Below, piece after piece: positions 8,245 to 16,562 of a stretch of 64,000 nt of DNA. The notes below the pieces were generated by a model. The model saw only the letters and a list, made by a program, of their open reading frames with translations. It searched no databases and was not told where the DNA came from. The DNA lies in assembly GCA_020631865.1 (NCBI GenBank), contig JACKGS010000002.1:214598-278597 (forward strand), given 5' to 3'. The stretch is from Candidatus Nomurabacteria bacterium. GTDB lineage: Bacteria > Patescibacteriota > Saccharimonadia > Saccharimonadales > UBA7683. Each line of letters begins with the position of its first letter. Within the stretch, counting starts at the first letter, position 1. Both the position numbers and the translations under genes were made by a program.

Positions 8245-8262
8245 TGTCTGTTTGTCCAGACA
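8245..8262. promoter_or_regulatory. inverted repeat, candidate TrmB operator
   Basis: TGTCTG (8245-8250) and CAGACA (8257-8262) form a perfect 6-base inverted repeat with a 6-base spacer. It lies 22 bases upstream of the TrmB-family gene and 66 bases upstream of the divergent membrane protein gene. This is a typical place and size for a dimeric winged-helix operator. Confidence 0.5.
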
Positions 8263-8327
8263 ACTTGTAGTAGGTATATAAAATTGTGTTATGATGGTGT
8301 ATGAAAAAGGAGTATTTTTAGTAAATA

Positions 8328-8939
8328 ATGAAGGACTTTATAGCATATTTAGCGGCGATTTTAGCAATTGTTTCGGTTATTCCATATTTGATAGATATTA
8401 TAAAAAAGCGTACTAAACCAAATATAGTTTCATGGTCAACTTGGACTTTGTTAACAATGATCGCAACAATCGCTACTTTTTCTGCCGGTGAGTACAGGGC
8501 TGCGTTATTATTGCTGGGCAGTACGACCTCTACACTTTTAGTGGTGTTACTTGGGTTGAAGTATGGAATTGCTAAGCTTGCTCTATTTGATGTTTTCTGC
8601 TGGCTGGCTGCTCTAGGCGGTATTATTTTGTGGCAAGCCTTTGACTCTCCGACAATCGCCATTATCATTACTGTTGCTACTGATTGTTTGGGTGTCTTAC
8701 CAACGATTCGTCATGCATGGAGTAGCCCAAAAGAAGAAACATGGCAGACATTTGTAGTTGGTGCAGTAGCGGCGCTTTTGACATTCCTGTCTCTAGAGAC
8801 TTTTAATATCAACAACGTCTTGTATCCGGGGTATTTGGTATTCGCAAATTCAATTATTGCAATCACGGTAGTAATTAGACGCAGGCAAAAGGGTATTCCG
8901 CTCTCGCGCCGTTCTATACATGAAACTTTACATAATTAA
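8328..8939 (+). CDS. hypothetical membrane protein with PQ-loop-like repeats
   Basis: A 203-residue protein with six or seven membrane segments. The first half has VIPYLIDIIKKRTKPNIVSW, reminiscent of the PQ-loop/SemiSWEET signature, and the second half has a comparable LGVLPTIRHAWSSPKEETW. This suggests two three-helix repeats, as in small transporters of the SWEET/MtN3 type. The C-terminus is basic and cytoplasmic. It is divergently transcribed from a TrmB regulator with a shared operator-like palindrome. TrmB proteins often control sugar uptake, so a transport function is plausible, but this is inference. Confidence 0.6.
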   Translation: MKDFIAYLAAILAIVSVIPYLIDIIKKRTKPNIVSWSTWTLLTMIATIATFSAGEYRAALLLLGSTTSTLLVVLLGLKYGIAKLALFDVFCWLAALGGIILWQAFDSPTIAIIITVATDCLGVLPTIRHAWSSPKEETWQTFVVGAVAALLTFLSLETFNINNVLYPGYLVFANSIIAITVVIRRRQKGIPLSRRSIHETLHN

Positions 8940-8987
8940 GTTTTAAAGAAGTCTAAGCATTTCGTATGTTTCATGATTAAGTTCTGT

Positions 8988-9000
8988 TAGTATTGTAAAC
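8988..9000 (+). promoter_or_regulatory. extended -10 promoter, leaderless start of rnhA
   Basis: TAGTAT (8988-8993) is preceded by TGT, and the ATG follows 7 bases later. Transcription should start at or next to the ATG; no Shine-Dalgarno sequence exists in between. Confidence 0.5.
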
Positions 9001-9429
9001 ATGAAGATTTATTATACAGATGGAAGTTGTAGTCCAAACCCCGGCCCGGGTGGGTACTCGGTAATTCTGGTAGATGGTGAAAAGATGGAACCGGTACGAT
9101 TAGGGTGTGACAATGAATCCACTAATATTAGGATGGAAGGTATGGCCTTAATTTCGGCGCTAGAGCACTCTGATGGTGAAAAATGTGAGATTTTTACAGA
9201 TAGTGAATTCTGGATCAATGTAATTACTAAGTGGTCGCTGACATGGGAGGCGAATGGTTGGCAGAAGAAGGGTGGTATTAAGAATCTTGATATAGTCCAA
9301 GAGGTTTGTCCGCTGTATCGCAAATCTCAAGCAAAATTAACTTGGGTACGTGGGCATGTTGGAGACCCGGGTAATGAAATGGCTGACAGTTGGGCTAATA
9401 AAGCTAGATCTGAAAAGCTTGTAGTATAA
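9001..9429 (+). CDS. rnhA: ribonuclease HI
   Basis: A 142-residue type 1 RNase H, which degrades the RNA strand of RNA-DNA hybrids such as R-loops and primers. The four catalytic acidic residues are visible: Asp7 (YTDGSCSPNPGPGG), Glu46 (NIRMEG), Asp67 (FTDSEFW) and Asp129 (GNEMADSWA). The flexible-loop His119 is in WVRGHVGDPGNE. Length and order match the bacterial family. The ATG is fixed by an extended -10 promoter that leaves no leader. It is convergent with the LysM gene. Confidence 0.93.
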   Translation: MKIYYTDGSCSPNPGPGGYSVILVDGEKMEPVRLGCDNESTNIRMEGMALISALEHSDGEKCEIFTDSEFWINVITKWSLTWEANGWQKKGGIKNLDIVQEVCPLYRKSQAKLTWVRGHVGDPGNEMADSWANKARSEKLVV

Positions 9430-9447
9430 AAATAATTGGCCGATGAG

Positions 9448-10425
9448 TTACGTTAGTTGATTCAGGGCGTCGATATCAACTTGAAATGCATTGCCAGCAT
9501 ACACTGTATCGGGACTGTCTAAATTATTAAACCAAATGATTCCGTTTACTACATTGGCTATATCTTGGTTTGTCGCACTAAGGTTGTTTTCTTCTAGTGA
9601 TTGGCGTGTTGCGCTCCATAAGCTTTGTCCTTTTTCGATATTTACTGAAATAATCTGGTTAGATTCACTCGGCGATTCTGTATCGGGTATTGGCAAATAC
9701 TGTTTATAATCGTATGGGTTAAAGTCGCTTTGGGTGGTCGTCGGTGTTATTTCAGTTGGAATAGTAGAGTGGGAGTAGTTAGTTGTTGGGTTATAGATGG
9801 TGGTAGTGGTTTCTATCGCTGTATTTTTTGGAGTATCGTAACTCGCATCTTTATTGGCTTGTAATCCAAAAGCTGCTCCGGCAAGAGCTATTATGCCAAC
9901 CGTACCGGCTGTAAGCTTCACGGCTTTAGATTCGAATAATTGGCCGATTCTTGAATTATATCGACTAGCTGGTCGATAGCGGTTGGCGTATCTAGGGGTT
10001 CTATGGATCATAGCTAGTCTTCCAAGTTTTGCGGCGACCTTCTGTCTCTTGTTAAGAAGTTTGTCTTTTAATGATAATTTATCTCTGTACAAAGATTCAC
10101 GAATAAATGGCTCGCTGACAAATAGTCCTGTTTCTTGGTTTGCAATGATTAGCTTGCGTAGCTTTTCAAATTGCTTGGGTGGCCTGGTTGACTTGCATAG
10201 TAGACCTTCAATTTCACCCTTGTAACTAGATGGTGGCAGTAGGTCGATATTTAAGGGTTCGTCTTTAAGTTTTCTGCCATGTAGTTTTCTGTAGTGAAAA
10301 CCTTGTTTTGTAGTGGTGACGGGTGCTTTGGTGTGTGAATTACGACTCTCTGAATCTCTCGATCCATAGCAGGTATTACTATTGCGTTGCTGGTTGAATG
10401 AAAAGACTGTTTCGCTAGTAGACAT
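9448..10425 (-). CDS. single-pass membrane protein with C-terminal LysM-like domain
   Basis: A 325-residue protein. The first about 165 residues are basic and presumably cytoplasmic. A membrane segment follows at about 171-190 (KLTAGTVGIIALAGAAFGLQ). A Thr- and Pro-rich linker spans about 205-255, and a C-terminal domain (VNIEKGQSLWSATRQSL ... AGNAFQVDI) looks like a LysM module for peptidoglycan binding. It would link the inside of the cell to the wall, but the cytoplasmic part is not recognised. The promoter upstream is strong: TTGACA, 18 bases, TATAAT. Confidence 0.7.
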   Translation of the reverse strand: MSTSETVFSFNQQRNSNTCYGSRDSESRNSHTKAPVTTTKQGFHYRKLHGRKLKDEPLNIDLLPPSSYKGEIEGLLCKSTRPPKQFEKLRKLIIANQETGLFVSEPFIRESLYRDKLSLKDKLLNKRQKVAAKLGRLAMIHRTPRYANRYRPASRYNSRIGQLFESKAVKLTAGTVGIIALAGAAFGLQANKDASYDTPKNTAIETTTTIYNPTTNYSHSTIPTEITPTTTQSDFNPYDYKQYLPIPDTESPSESNQIISVNIEKGQSLWSATRQSLEENNLSATNQDIANVVNGIIWFNNLDSPDTVYAGNAFQVDIDALNQLT

Positions 10426-10434
10426 ATGATATTA

Positions 10435-10464
10435 ATTATAGTCATATAATGGCACTTATGTCAA
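10435..10464 (-). promoter_or_regulatory. promoter of the LysM membrane protein gene
   Basis: On the minus strand TTGACA (10464-10459) and TATAAT (10440-10435) are separated by 18 bases. The ATG lies 9 bases after the -10, so the leader is only a few bases or absent. Confidence 0.65.
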
Positions 10465-10572
10465 ATTTTGTAATTGTAAGTAAACCTAAAAGGTAGGTTA
10501 TTACGATGTCCTGCATATGAAACCATTACTTCATGGTAATATTGATGTATACAGTGAGTCGAGGGAGATATT

Positions 10573-12222
10573 TTGAAACAAACACAGGCTTTGAGGGTAA
10601 TGATGGCAGGGGATTCGGTGTTTTTAACTGGTGCCCCGGGAAGCGGCAAGACATATGTGCTTAATCAGTTTATTAAATATGCCAAACAAGCGAAAAAACG
10701 AATAGCAATCACAGCCAGTACGGGTATCGCGGCAACTCATATTGGAGGTACTACGGTTCATTCTTGGTCTGGGCTTGGTATACGTGAGGAGATAACTGAT
10801 AGAGACGAAAAATGGCTTAAGGAAAACGACAGATTGTTAAAACGCTATAACAATATAGATATCTTGATTATTGATGAGGTTTCTATGATACATGGAAAGC
10901 GTTTAGATATGATTAACAGCGTGTGCAAATTACTTAGAGATAGCGATCAGCCATTTGGTGGACTTCAGGTTGTATTGACTGGAGATTTGTTTCAGTTACC
11001 ACCAATCAATAGAGGTGATGAAAGTATCGATTTTGCGCATTTAAGTGAAACCTGGCAAGAGCTGAATCCCAAAATATGTTATTTAAATGAACAACACAGG
11101 CAGGCTAACGACTCTTTGCTAGATTTGCTAGAGGCAATGAGGGCAAACGACATTAATCAGGCTCATTATGATGCACTTGGTGAGAGGCTGGGGCTTGAAT
11201 CACCAGAGGATGTGGCGATAACTAAACTGTATTCACATAACGCTGATGTTGAGCAAATTAATGATAGTCATTTGAAGGCACTGGATGAAGAGATAAAGGT
11301 GTTTGTTATGGAGACGCACGGCGTACAGTCTAAGGTCGAGCAGTTGATTAAGAGCGTTTTAGCTCCAGAAATATTAGAACTAAAAGTTGGTGCAGAAGTA
11401 ATGTTTGTGGCTAATAATTTTGCTGAAGGATATGTCAATGGAACTAGAGGGAGAGTAGTGGACTTTCGAGATGGCTTCCCTTATGTGGAGCTACAGAGAA
11501 ACAGACGCGTAATTAAAGTGGCTACAAATAGCTGGGCATTAGAAGAGGACGGTAAAGAGCGTGCGCGAGTTACGCAGCTACCATTAAGGTTGGCATGGGC
11601 CATTACTATTCATAAAAGCCAAGGAATGAGTTTGGATAGCGCAGAAATTGATCTCAGTCGTGCATTCACTCCCGGGATGGGATACGTTGCACTTTCTAGG
11701 GTGCGTACATTGGACGGTGTGTACTTGAAGGGTATAAATAATACTGCGCTGGCGATGCATTCAGAAATTTTTGATTTTGATACAACATTAAAACAATCAT
11801 CTCAGAATCTAGCAACATCTATTTCAGATGATGATTATATATTTACATCAGAGGCACCAGAGGGGCCTAAGCTGAATAATAAGCTCAACGAAACACTGCT
11901 TGAAGTATTAAAGACGTGGCGTATGCAGGAGGCAGCCACAAGAAGAGTTCCTTTGTATATGATTGCCAGTAATAAAACTATAGAGACGCTTGCAACTGAC
12001 ACGCCAACCTCGGAATCAAAGCTGAAGCTGGTTACTGGAATTGGCCCAAAAATGATCGAAAGATACGGAGGTGAACTACTAGACATAATTAGAGAGCATC
12101 TAGGTGTTATGGAGATTCCTGATGAAAGAGATGAAAAGTTAAAACTGTTTCTTCAGCAAAGAGGTATTGTACTTTCAGAGGCCGATATCAAAACACTAAA
12201 ATCGGTAATAAATGGTGAATAG
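10573..12222 (+). CDS. PIF1-like/RecD-type SF1 DNA helicase
   Basis: A 549-residue superfamily 1 helicase of the PIF1/AAA_30 group. Walker A is GAPGSGKT (residues 20-27), Walker B is ILIIDEVSM with Asp101 and Glu102, motif III is LTGDLFQLPP, and the C-terminal UvrD_C2-like motif is AITIHKSQGMSLDSAEI followed by YVALSRVRTLDG. After about residue 440 a helical C-terminal domain (ATRRVPLYMIASNKTI ... LVTGIGPKMIERYG) looks like an HRDC nucleic-acid-binding module. PIF1-like helicases unwind 5'-3' and resolve G4s, forks or recombination intermediates. TTG at 10573 is the likely start, because it gives the usual spacing to Walker A and follows a GAGGGAG Shine-Dalgarno. Confidence 0.9.
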   Translation: MKQTQALRVMMAGDSVFLTGAPGSGKTYVLNQFIKYAKQAKKRIAITASTGIAATHIGGTTVHSWSGLGIREEITDRDEKWLKENDRLLKRYNNIDILIIDEVSMIHGKRLDMINSVCKLLRDSDQPFGGLQVVLTGDLFQLPPINRGDESIDFAHLSETWQELNPKICYLNEQHRQANDSLLDLLEAMRANDINQAHYDALGERLGLESPEDVAITKLYSHNADVEQINDSHLKALDEEIKVFVMETHGVQSKVEQLIKSVLAPEILELKVGAEVMFVANNFAEGYVNGTRGRVVDFRDGFPYVELQRNRRVIKVATNSWALEEDGKERARVTQLPLRLAWAITIHKSQGMSLDSAEIDLSRAFTPGMGYVALSRVRTLDGVYLKGINNTALAMHSEIFDFDTTLKQSSQNLATSISDDDYIFTSEAPEGPKLNNKLNETLLEVLKTWRMQEAATRRVPLYMIASNKTIETLATDTPTSESKLKLVTGIGPKMIERYGGELLDIIREHLGVMEIPDERDEKLKLFLQQRGIVLSEADIKTLKSVINGE

Positions 12223-12272
12223 CAACCAGGAAGCACTATCTTCATAAGCTGAATAAAGATATACTTAATATA

Positions 12273-13541
12273 ATGTCTGAAAGAAGGGTACAATTTCATT
12301 TCACAAAAAAGTTTATGTGGGGAGCAAGCATCTCTACACATCAAGTAGAAGGTGGTAACTATAATCAATGGTCCGTATGGGAACTAGAGACTGCCAAGAG
12401 ACGAGCATTGGATGCAGAAGATCAGTATGGCCATTTATCGATTTGGCCAAATGTTAAATCCGATGCGTCTATGCCTCATAATTATGTATCTGGTGATGCT
12501 TGCGATCACTTTAATTTGTATGAACAAGATTTTAAATTAGCCCAACAGATCGGCTTAGATGTAGTTAGGTGTGGTATAGAGTGGTCTAGAATCGAACCCG
12601 AGGAAGGTGAATTTAACGAAGAAGCTATCACACATTACATAAAATACTTCAATTCACTAAAAGCAAAGGGCATTAAGCCAGTTGTTACATTATGGCACTG
12701 GAGTGTCCCTGTTTGGTTTGCGCAAAAAGGTGGATTTTTAAAACAGCGCAATATAAAGTATTTCACAAGATATGTTAAACATATTTCTGAAAAACTTGGA
12801 GTTCATTTTAACTACGTTATTACTTTAAACGAGCCTACCGTTTATGCTGTAATGAGCTACCACGAACGACGATGGCCGCCAGAGGGTGTATCTAAAATAC
12901 AAACCCTGAGAGTGATGCTGAATCTGGCAAAAGCTCATAATAAATCTTATAAGATAATTAAGAAGGCTAGACCAAGTACAAAGATTGGCCTTGCTCATAA
13001 TTGTGCATATTTTTATACGGGTGACGATTCAATTATTTCTAAGGCGGTAGTTTGGATCTGCCATAGATTTAGCAATGAATTTTTTGTAAACAGGGTTAAG
13101 CGAAGGCAGGATTTTTTTGGATTAAATTATTATTTCGCAAATAAGATATGTGGGACAAGAGTGCATAATGATAATAAGGCAATCAACGACCTAGGATGGG
13201 ATATGCAGCCAGATAAAGTTGGCCCACTAGCTGGGCAGTTGTATAAAAAATATAGATTACCAATACTGATTACTGAAAGTGGAGTTGCTGATATGAAAGA
13301 CCAGTACCGTAAGTGGTGGATTACTGAAAGCGTCAAGGCTTTAAACTTAGCATTGAAAAATAATACGAGCATTATTGGCTACATACACTGGAGCCTACTA
13401 GATAACTTTGAATGGGCAGAAGGTTTCTGGCCAAGGTTCGGATTGATCGAAGTAGATTATAAAACTAAAAAACGAAAAGTTCGTGAATCGGCAAAATTTT
13501 ATGCGCGTTTAATTAAAGCTGTTCACGATCATAATGGTTGA
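12273..13541 (+). CDS. GH1 family beta-glucosidase/beta-glycosidase
   Basis: A 422-residue glycoside hydrolase family 1 enzyme with a TIM barrel. The N-terminal signature MWGASISTHQVEGG matches GH1. The acid/base Glu187 is in TLNEPTVYA and the nucleophile Glu335 in ITESGVAD. The late motif GYIHWSLLDNFEWAEGFWPRFGL is also typical. It lacks a signal peptide, so it acts in the cytoplasm on imported disaccharides or beta-glycosides. TATACT ends 7 bases before the ATG, so it may be leaderless. No sugar transporter is next to it, so the substrate is open. Confidence 0.93.
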   Translation: MSERRVQFHFTKKFMWGASISTHQVEGGNYNQWSVWELETAKRRALDAEDQYGHLSIWPNVKSDASMPHNYVSGDACDHFNLYEQDFKLAQQIGLDVVRCGIEWSRIEPEEGEFNEEAITHYIKYFNSLKAKGIKPVVTLWHWSVPVWFAQKGGFLKQRNIKYFTRYVKHISEKLGVHFNYVITLNEPTVYAVMSYHERRWPPEGVSKIQTLRVMLNLAKAHNKSYKIIKKARPSTKIGLAHNCAYFYTGDDSIISKAVVWICHRFSNEFFVNRVKRRQDFFGLNYYFANKICGTRVHNDNKAINDLGWDMQPDKVGPLAGQLYKKYRLPILITESGVADMKDQYRKWWITESVKALNLALKNNTSIIGYIHWSLLDNFEWAEGFWPRFGLIEVDYKTKKRKVRESAKFYARLIKAVHDHNG

Positions 13542-13615
13542 TTCTCGATTTTCTATTGTAAAAAGTTGAACGTACTAATATCTAGTAGAGAGTATCAAGA
13601 ATACAGGCCAATGTA

Positions 13616-13651
13616 TTGACAACTAAAAGGGAATAGTGTATTATAAAAACT
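13616..13651 (+). promoter_or_regulatory. strong promoter of autolysin gene; leaderless start
   Basis: TTGACA (13616-13621), 17 bases, TATTAT (13639-13644). The ATG at 13652 follows 7 bases after the -10, so the predicted transcription start coincides with the start codon. Confidence 0.72.
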
Positions 13652-15649
13652 ATGTCTATTAGAATGAGCCCTGAAAAAAGAAAGGTTGTCCCTATTGCAA
13701 TTGCTCTAATTTTAGTAACAGGTGCTCTGGCACTACGTAGTTGTGAAGAAGACGAGCAGGAGCCAAATAGCTCAGATGTAATTGCCGCAGAAGATATTCA
13801 ATGTATACAATCTGGTTTTGACCTTGACAATAAAATTGATAACTTCCAACACGGCGGTGTTTTTAGCCCATGGAATGGTAAAGAGGCGGTTTTGACGTAC
13901 GAACTTCAGAGTGGTCAATATATTGGCCAGGTTGCCTCATGTTATTATGCAAACCCAGAAGAGGGTATTAAAAAGATTGGCGAAGTGAATAACATATCGA
14001 ACATAAATACTGTACAGCCGGGTTCATTTAAAATTGTTATTAATAATCCTCTCGAGGCGCGTATAACGGAGAAGTTGGATACAATAGAAGCGTTGGCGGC
14101 GCATACTGGCTTTACCACTGAGCAGATAATTGCAATAAATGGGCAATCTACAGATTGGGCTCCGAGTGTTGGCGATACTATTAAATTACCAATCCAAGCT
14201 TCAGAAAAAGTTGAGGCACCCGACCCAAAAGATTCTTTAACTAACATTGAAAAAGAACGTTTGAAATTTATTGAAAAATGGGGATCATATGCCAGCGAGG
14301 TAGAGGAAAAATATGGCATTAATCAAGACGTTGTTTTAGCACAAGCATTACTAGAATCTACATATGCCTCTAGTTTGCTTACTATCGAAGCTAAAAATAT
14401 TTTTGGTATACAAGCGCATCGTGGAGCAGAGAATACTGATTATTGGGACGGCAAAAAATATCCAAAGGAAACAACGGAATTTTTTACTGATGCAAAGTTG
14501 GAAGATCCGTATTGGCAGAAAAGGATAGTACGTATTGTAGGTAGGAGTGAAGAAGGGCTTAATGAAGTTCGGGTAATGGCAGACTTTCGTGTATATAACT
14601 CATATCGAGATAGTTTTATGGATTATGGAAATCGTATTGCAACCGAACCTGTATATAGAGAAGCCTACTCGAATCGAGCTAATATTGATAAGTTTATTAC
14701 ACAAGTAGCTGCAAAATATGCGACTGATCCTAATTATGCGGAAAAAGTTAGTGAAATCATTAATTCTTTAAGTAAGTTAAGGAAACTGCCTGATAGCCCT
14801 GAGCCCAAATCTCCCGAGTTACCTGAGGGGACTGGAGATTATGCTCTTGATTTTACAAATTTTCCGAATGAGGCTCGAGACAAAGATTTAAAAAAGCGGA
14901 TGGAAGAAGCAGCTGCGTTGTTGAGTCCAGAGGGTTTTAAAGAATTTCAATCAACTCGTTTTATAAATAAATCAGAACTTGCTGCCGAGTTAATGGATGG
15001 TATAGGCGAGGGTATTTACGAAAAATTATTGGGAACAGGAGAGTTCACGGCAGAGGAGATCAATGACATTACTATCGTTTTGCATCTCTGGGCAAATGGT
15101 TTACCAGCTCTTGATTCAAAAGTAGGTTCACCAAGCAATGGTACGGTGGGCAATTCACACGAAGTAGCTTTAGAAACACAGATTCGTTCATGGGCAAATG
15201 TATATATAGCAACAAACAATAAATCTAGTGCACAAATTCTTGTCGGTGACACAGCTAATTATAACGAGGTATGGGTTTTGACCAGAAAACTTTTTGCCAG
15301 AGCTCTTCATGCTGGTTCGGGTATTCAAGATAGCGGTAGTCAGGAGTTCCCTGGATTAAATAATGAAGGGACAATCGGCATTGAAGTTCAGGCAGATTCA
15401 ATATATGACGTAGAATCGAGTCAATTTAGGGATATGGCATATACGGTAGTAGAAGTTCTTCTTCAATCTAAAAAAATTCAAGATAAAATGAGTCAGCAAG
15501 AAATTAAAGAAGTAGTGCAGGCAAGTGTTATTGGTCACGGAAAAAATCATAGCAAATTTGAACCTGGTAGTGGTCTTGAGTTTGGGTGGGCGTACCGTAC
15601 GCCAATTATTGATATGATATCAAAACTTGCATTCGATGTGACCAGATAA
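13652..15649 (+). CDS. multidomain autolysin: membrane anchor, LysM, glucosaminidase, amidase_2-like
   Basis: A 665-residue cell-wall hydrolase. One membrane segment lies near residues 13-30, so the rest faces the wall. A LysM-like domain spans about 136-178 (KLDTIEALAAHTGFTTEQI ... PSVGDTIKLP). A glucosaminidase domain spans about 205-370, with a candidate catalytic Glu235 in QALLESTYA. A C-terminal part resembles amidase_2 (N-acetylmuramoyl-L-alanine amidase): His478 in IVLHLWANG, ALHAGS, TIGIEV and His629 in VIGHGKNHSKFEPGSG. The enzyme would cut glycan strands and probably stem peptides. It lies just before the mra cluster, fitting a role in septal wall remodelling, or in attack on a host cell envelope if the organism is epibiotic. 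Confidence 0.85.
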   Translation: MSIRMSPEKRKVVPIAIALILVTGALALRSCEEDEQEPNSSDVIAAEDIQCIQSGFDLDNKIDNFQHGGVFSPWNGKEAVLTYELQSGQYIGQVASCYYANPEEGIKKIGEVNNISNINTVQPGSFKIVINNPLEARITEKLDTIEALAAHTGFTTEQIIAINGQSTDWAPSVGDTIKLPIQASEKVEAPDPKDSLTNIEKERLKFIEKWGSYASEVEEKYGINQDVVLAQALLESTYASSLLTIEAKNIFGIQAHRGAENTDYWDGKKYPKETTEFFTDAKLEDPYWQKRIVRIVGRSEEGLNEVRVMADFRVYNSYRDSFMDYGNRIATEPVYREAYSNRANIDKFITQVAAKYATDPNYAEKVSEIINSLSKLRKLPDSPEPKSPELPEGTGDYALDFTNFPNEARDKDLKKRMEEAAALLSPEGFKEFQSTRFINKSELAAELMDGIGEGIYEKLLGTGEFTAEEINDITIVLHLWANGLPALDSKVGSPSNGTVGNSHEVALETQIRSWANVYIATNNKSSAQILVGDTANYNEVWVLTRKLFARALHAGSGIQDSGSQEFPGLNNEGTIGIEVQADSIYDVESSQFRDMAYTVVEVLLQSKKIQDKMSQQEIKEVVQASVIGHGKNHSKFEPGSGLEFGWAYRTPIIDMISKLAFDVTR

Positions 15650-15713
15650 ACAGTTGTTTTAGTGATCCGATAAAAGTAGGTCTACCTGTTATTTATTGAA
15701 ATTGTGGATAAAG

Positions 15714-15767
15714 TGGGTAATTTTATAAAAAAAGTACTTGCAAGTGGGTGGTAGTGGGTAGTATTAT
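15714..15767 (+). promoter_or_regulatory. mraZ promoter with three MraZ-type boxes
   Basis: TGGGT occurs at 15714, 15745 and 15755. The last two are separated by exactly 5 bases, matching the TGGGN-N5-TGGGN operator known for MraZ in E. coli. The first sits in AAAGTGGGT, close to the Mycoplasma MraZ box. Both paired boxes lie inside the 18-base spacer between TTGCAA (15738-15743) and TATTAT (15762-15767), so binding would block RNA polymerase. Confidence 0.75.
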
Positions 15768-15823
15768 GATTGCAGTGGAAATGAACAGAAAGAAGTTCAC
15801 CACAAACAAACATTAAAAAAATT

Positions 15824-16198
15824 ATGGCCATGACTGATTACTTCCAACGCAAGCTTGACGACAAGCGCAGGTTAACAATACCTGCCGAGGTTCGAACAGA
15901 GTTTGCGAGCGGTGTAGTAGTTACGCGTGGGTTTGGAAAATACTTACATCTTTACAGTAAGGATGTATGGTACCAAACTGTTGAACCGGCACTACGAGGC
16001 GATATTCTTGACGAACAAATGGGCGACAAGAATGCAAAACTTCGGATGGGCAAGATCGAGGCAGACCTTGATCTTAAGCAGGGCAGGTTCACTTTAGATA
16101 ATTCTTTGGTAGATTATGCCGGAATTAGTAAAGAGATTGTAGCAGTTAGAGCGGGGCAATACTGGCGTATTGTTGCAAGCGAACTTGCTGATATCTAG
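15824..16198 (+). CDS. mraZ: MraZ, transcriptional regulator of the division/wall cluster
   Basis: A 124-residue MraZ protein with two AbrB-like half-barrels, each carrying the conserved DxK/RRLTIPAEV pattern: the first is KLDDKRRLTIPAEVRTEF; the second is degenerate (LKQGRFTLDNSLVDYAGISKEIV). MraZ forms large rings and binds repeats in its own promoter. Three such boxes are visible upstream. It heads the cell-division and peptidoglycan cluster as in most bacteria. ATG 15824 and ATG 15830 are both possible starts. No strong Shine-Dalgarno is seen. Confidence 0.93.
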   Translation: MAMTDYFQRKLDDKRRLTIPAEVRTEFASGVVVTRGFGKYLHLYSKDVWYQTVEPALRGDILDEQMGDKNAKLRMGKIEADLDLKQGRFTLDNSLVDYAGISKEIVAVRAGQYWRIVASELADI

Positions 16199-16236
16199 CC
16201 ATAGCACATTAACAACTAGTTCGTAAGTACCTACCT

Positions 16237-16477
16237 TTCGAGGTCAACTATCTGGTAGTTGACGTGAAAAATGAAGACAACACGTAAAATTGGTCTTAGT
16301 ACATTTTGGTTTTTATAAAACCTCCCAAAAACTCCACCTCACACATAAGTCTCTCTCGCTAACGAAACTGTAGTAATTTATGTAATTACCAATAAATCGT
16401 TAGCAATACAAAAACAAAAACATATCCATAATTAATGGAACAAAACAAAAATCAACTACCAGTTAGGTGACCTCGAA
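16237..16477 (+). repeat. 26-bp inverted repeat enclosing 189 bases between mraZ and rsmH
   Basis: The arm at 16237-16262 (starts TTCGAGGTCAAC, ends GGTAGTTGA) is complementary at 24 of 26 positions to the arm at 16452-16477. Each arm can also fold on itself: GTCAACTA/TAGTTGAC in the left arm, and a weaker version in the right. A second hairpin inside pairs GCTAACGA (16358-16365) with TCGTTAGC (16397-16404). The gap between mraZ and rsmH is 364 bases and holds no ORF. This is either a switching RNA leader or a MITE-like insertion; no target-site duplication is obvious. Confidence 0.65.
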
Positions 16478-16562
16478 CCATAGATAAATCGGAAATAGTT
16501 AATATAATTTGATTCAATTACTTGATTCAATGATATATAACCTATATTCTAATGATTAATTT

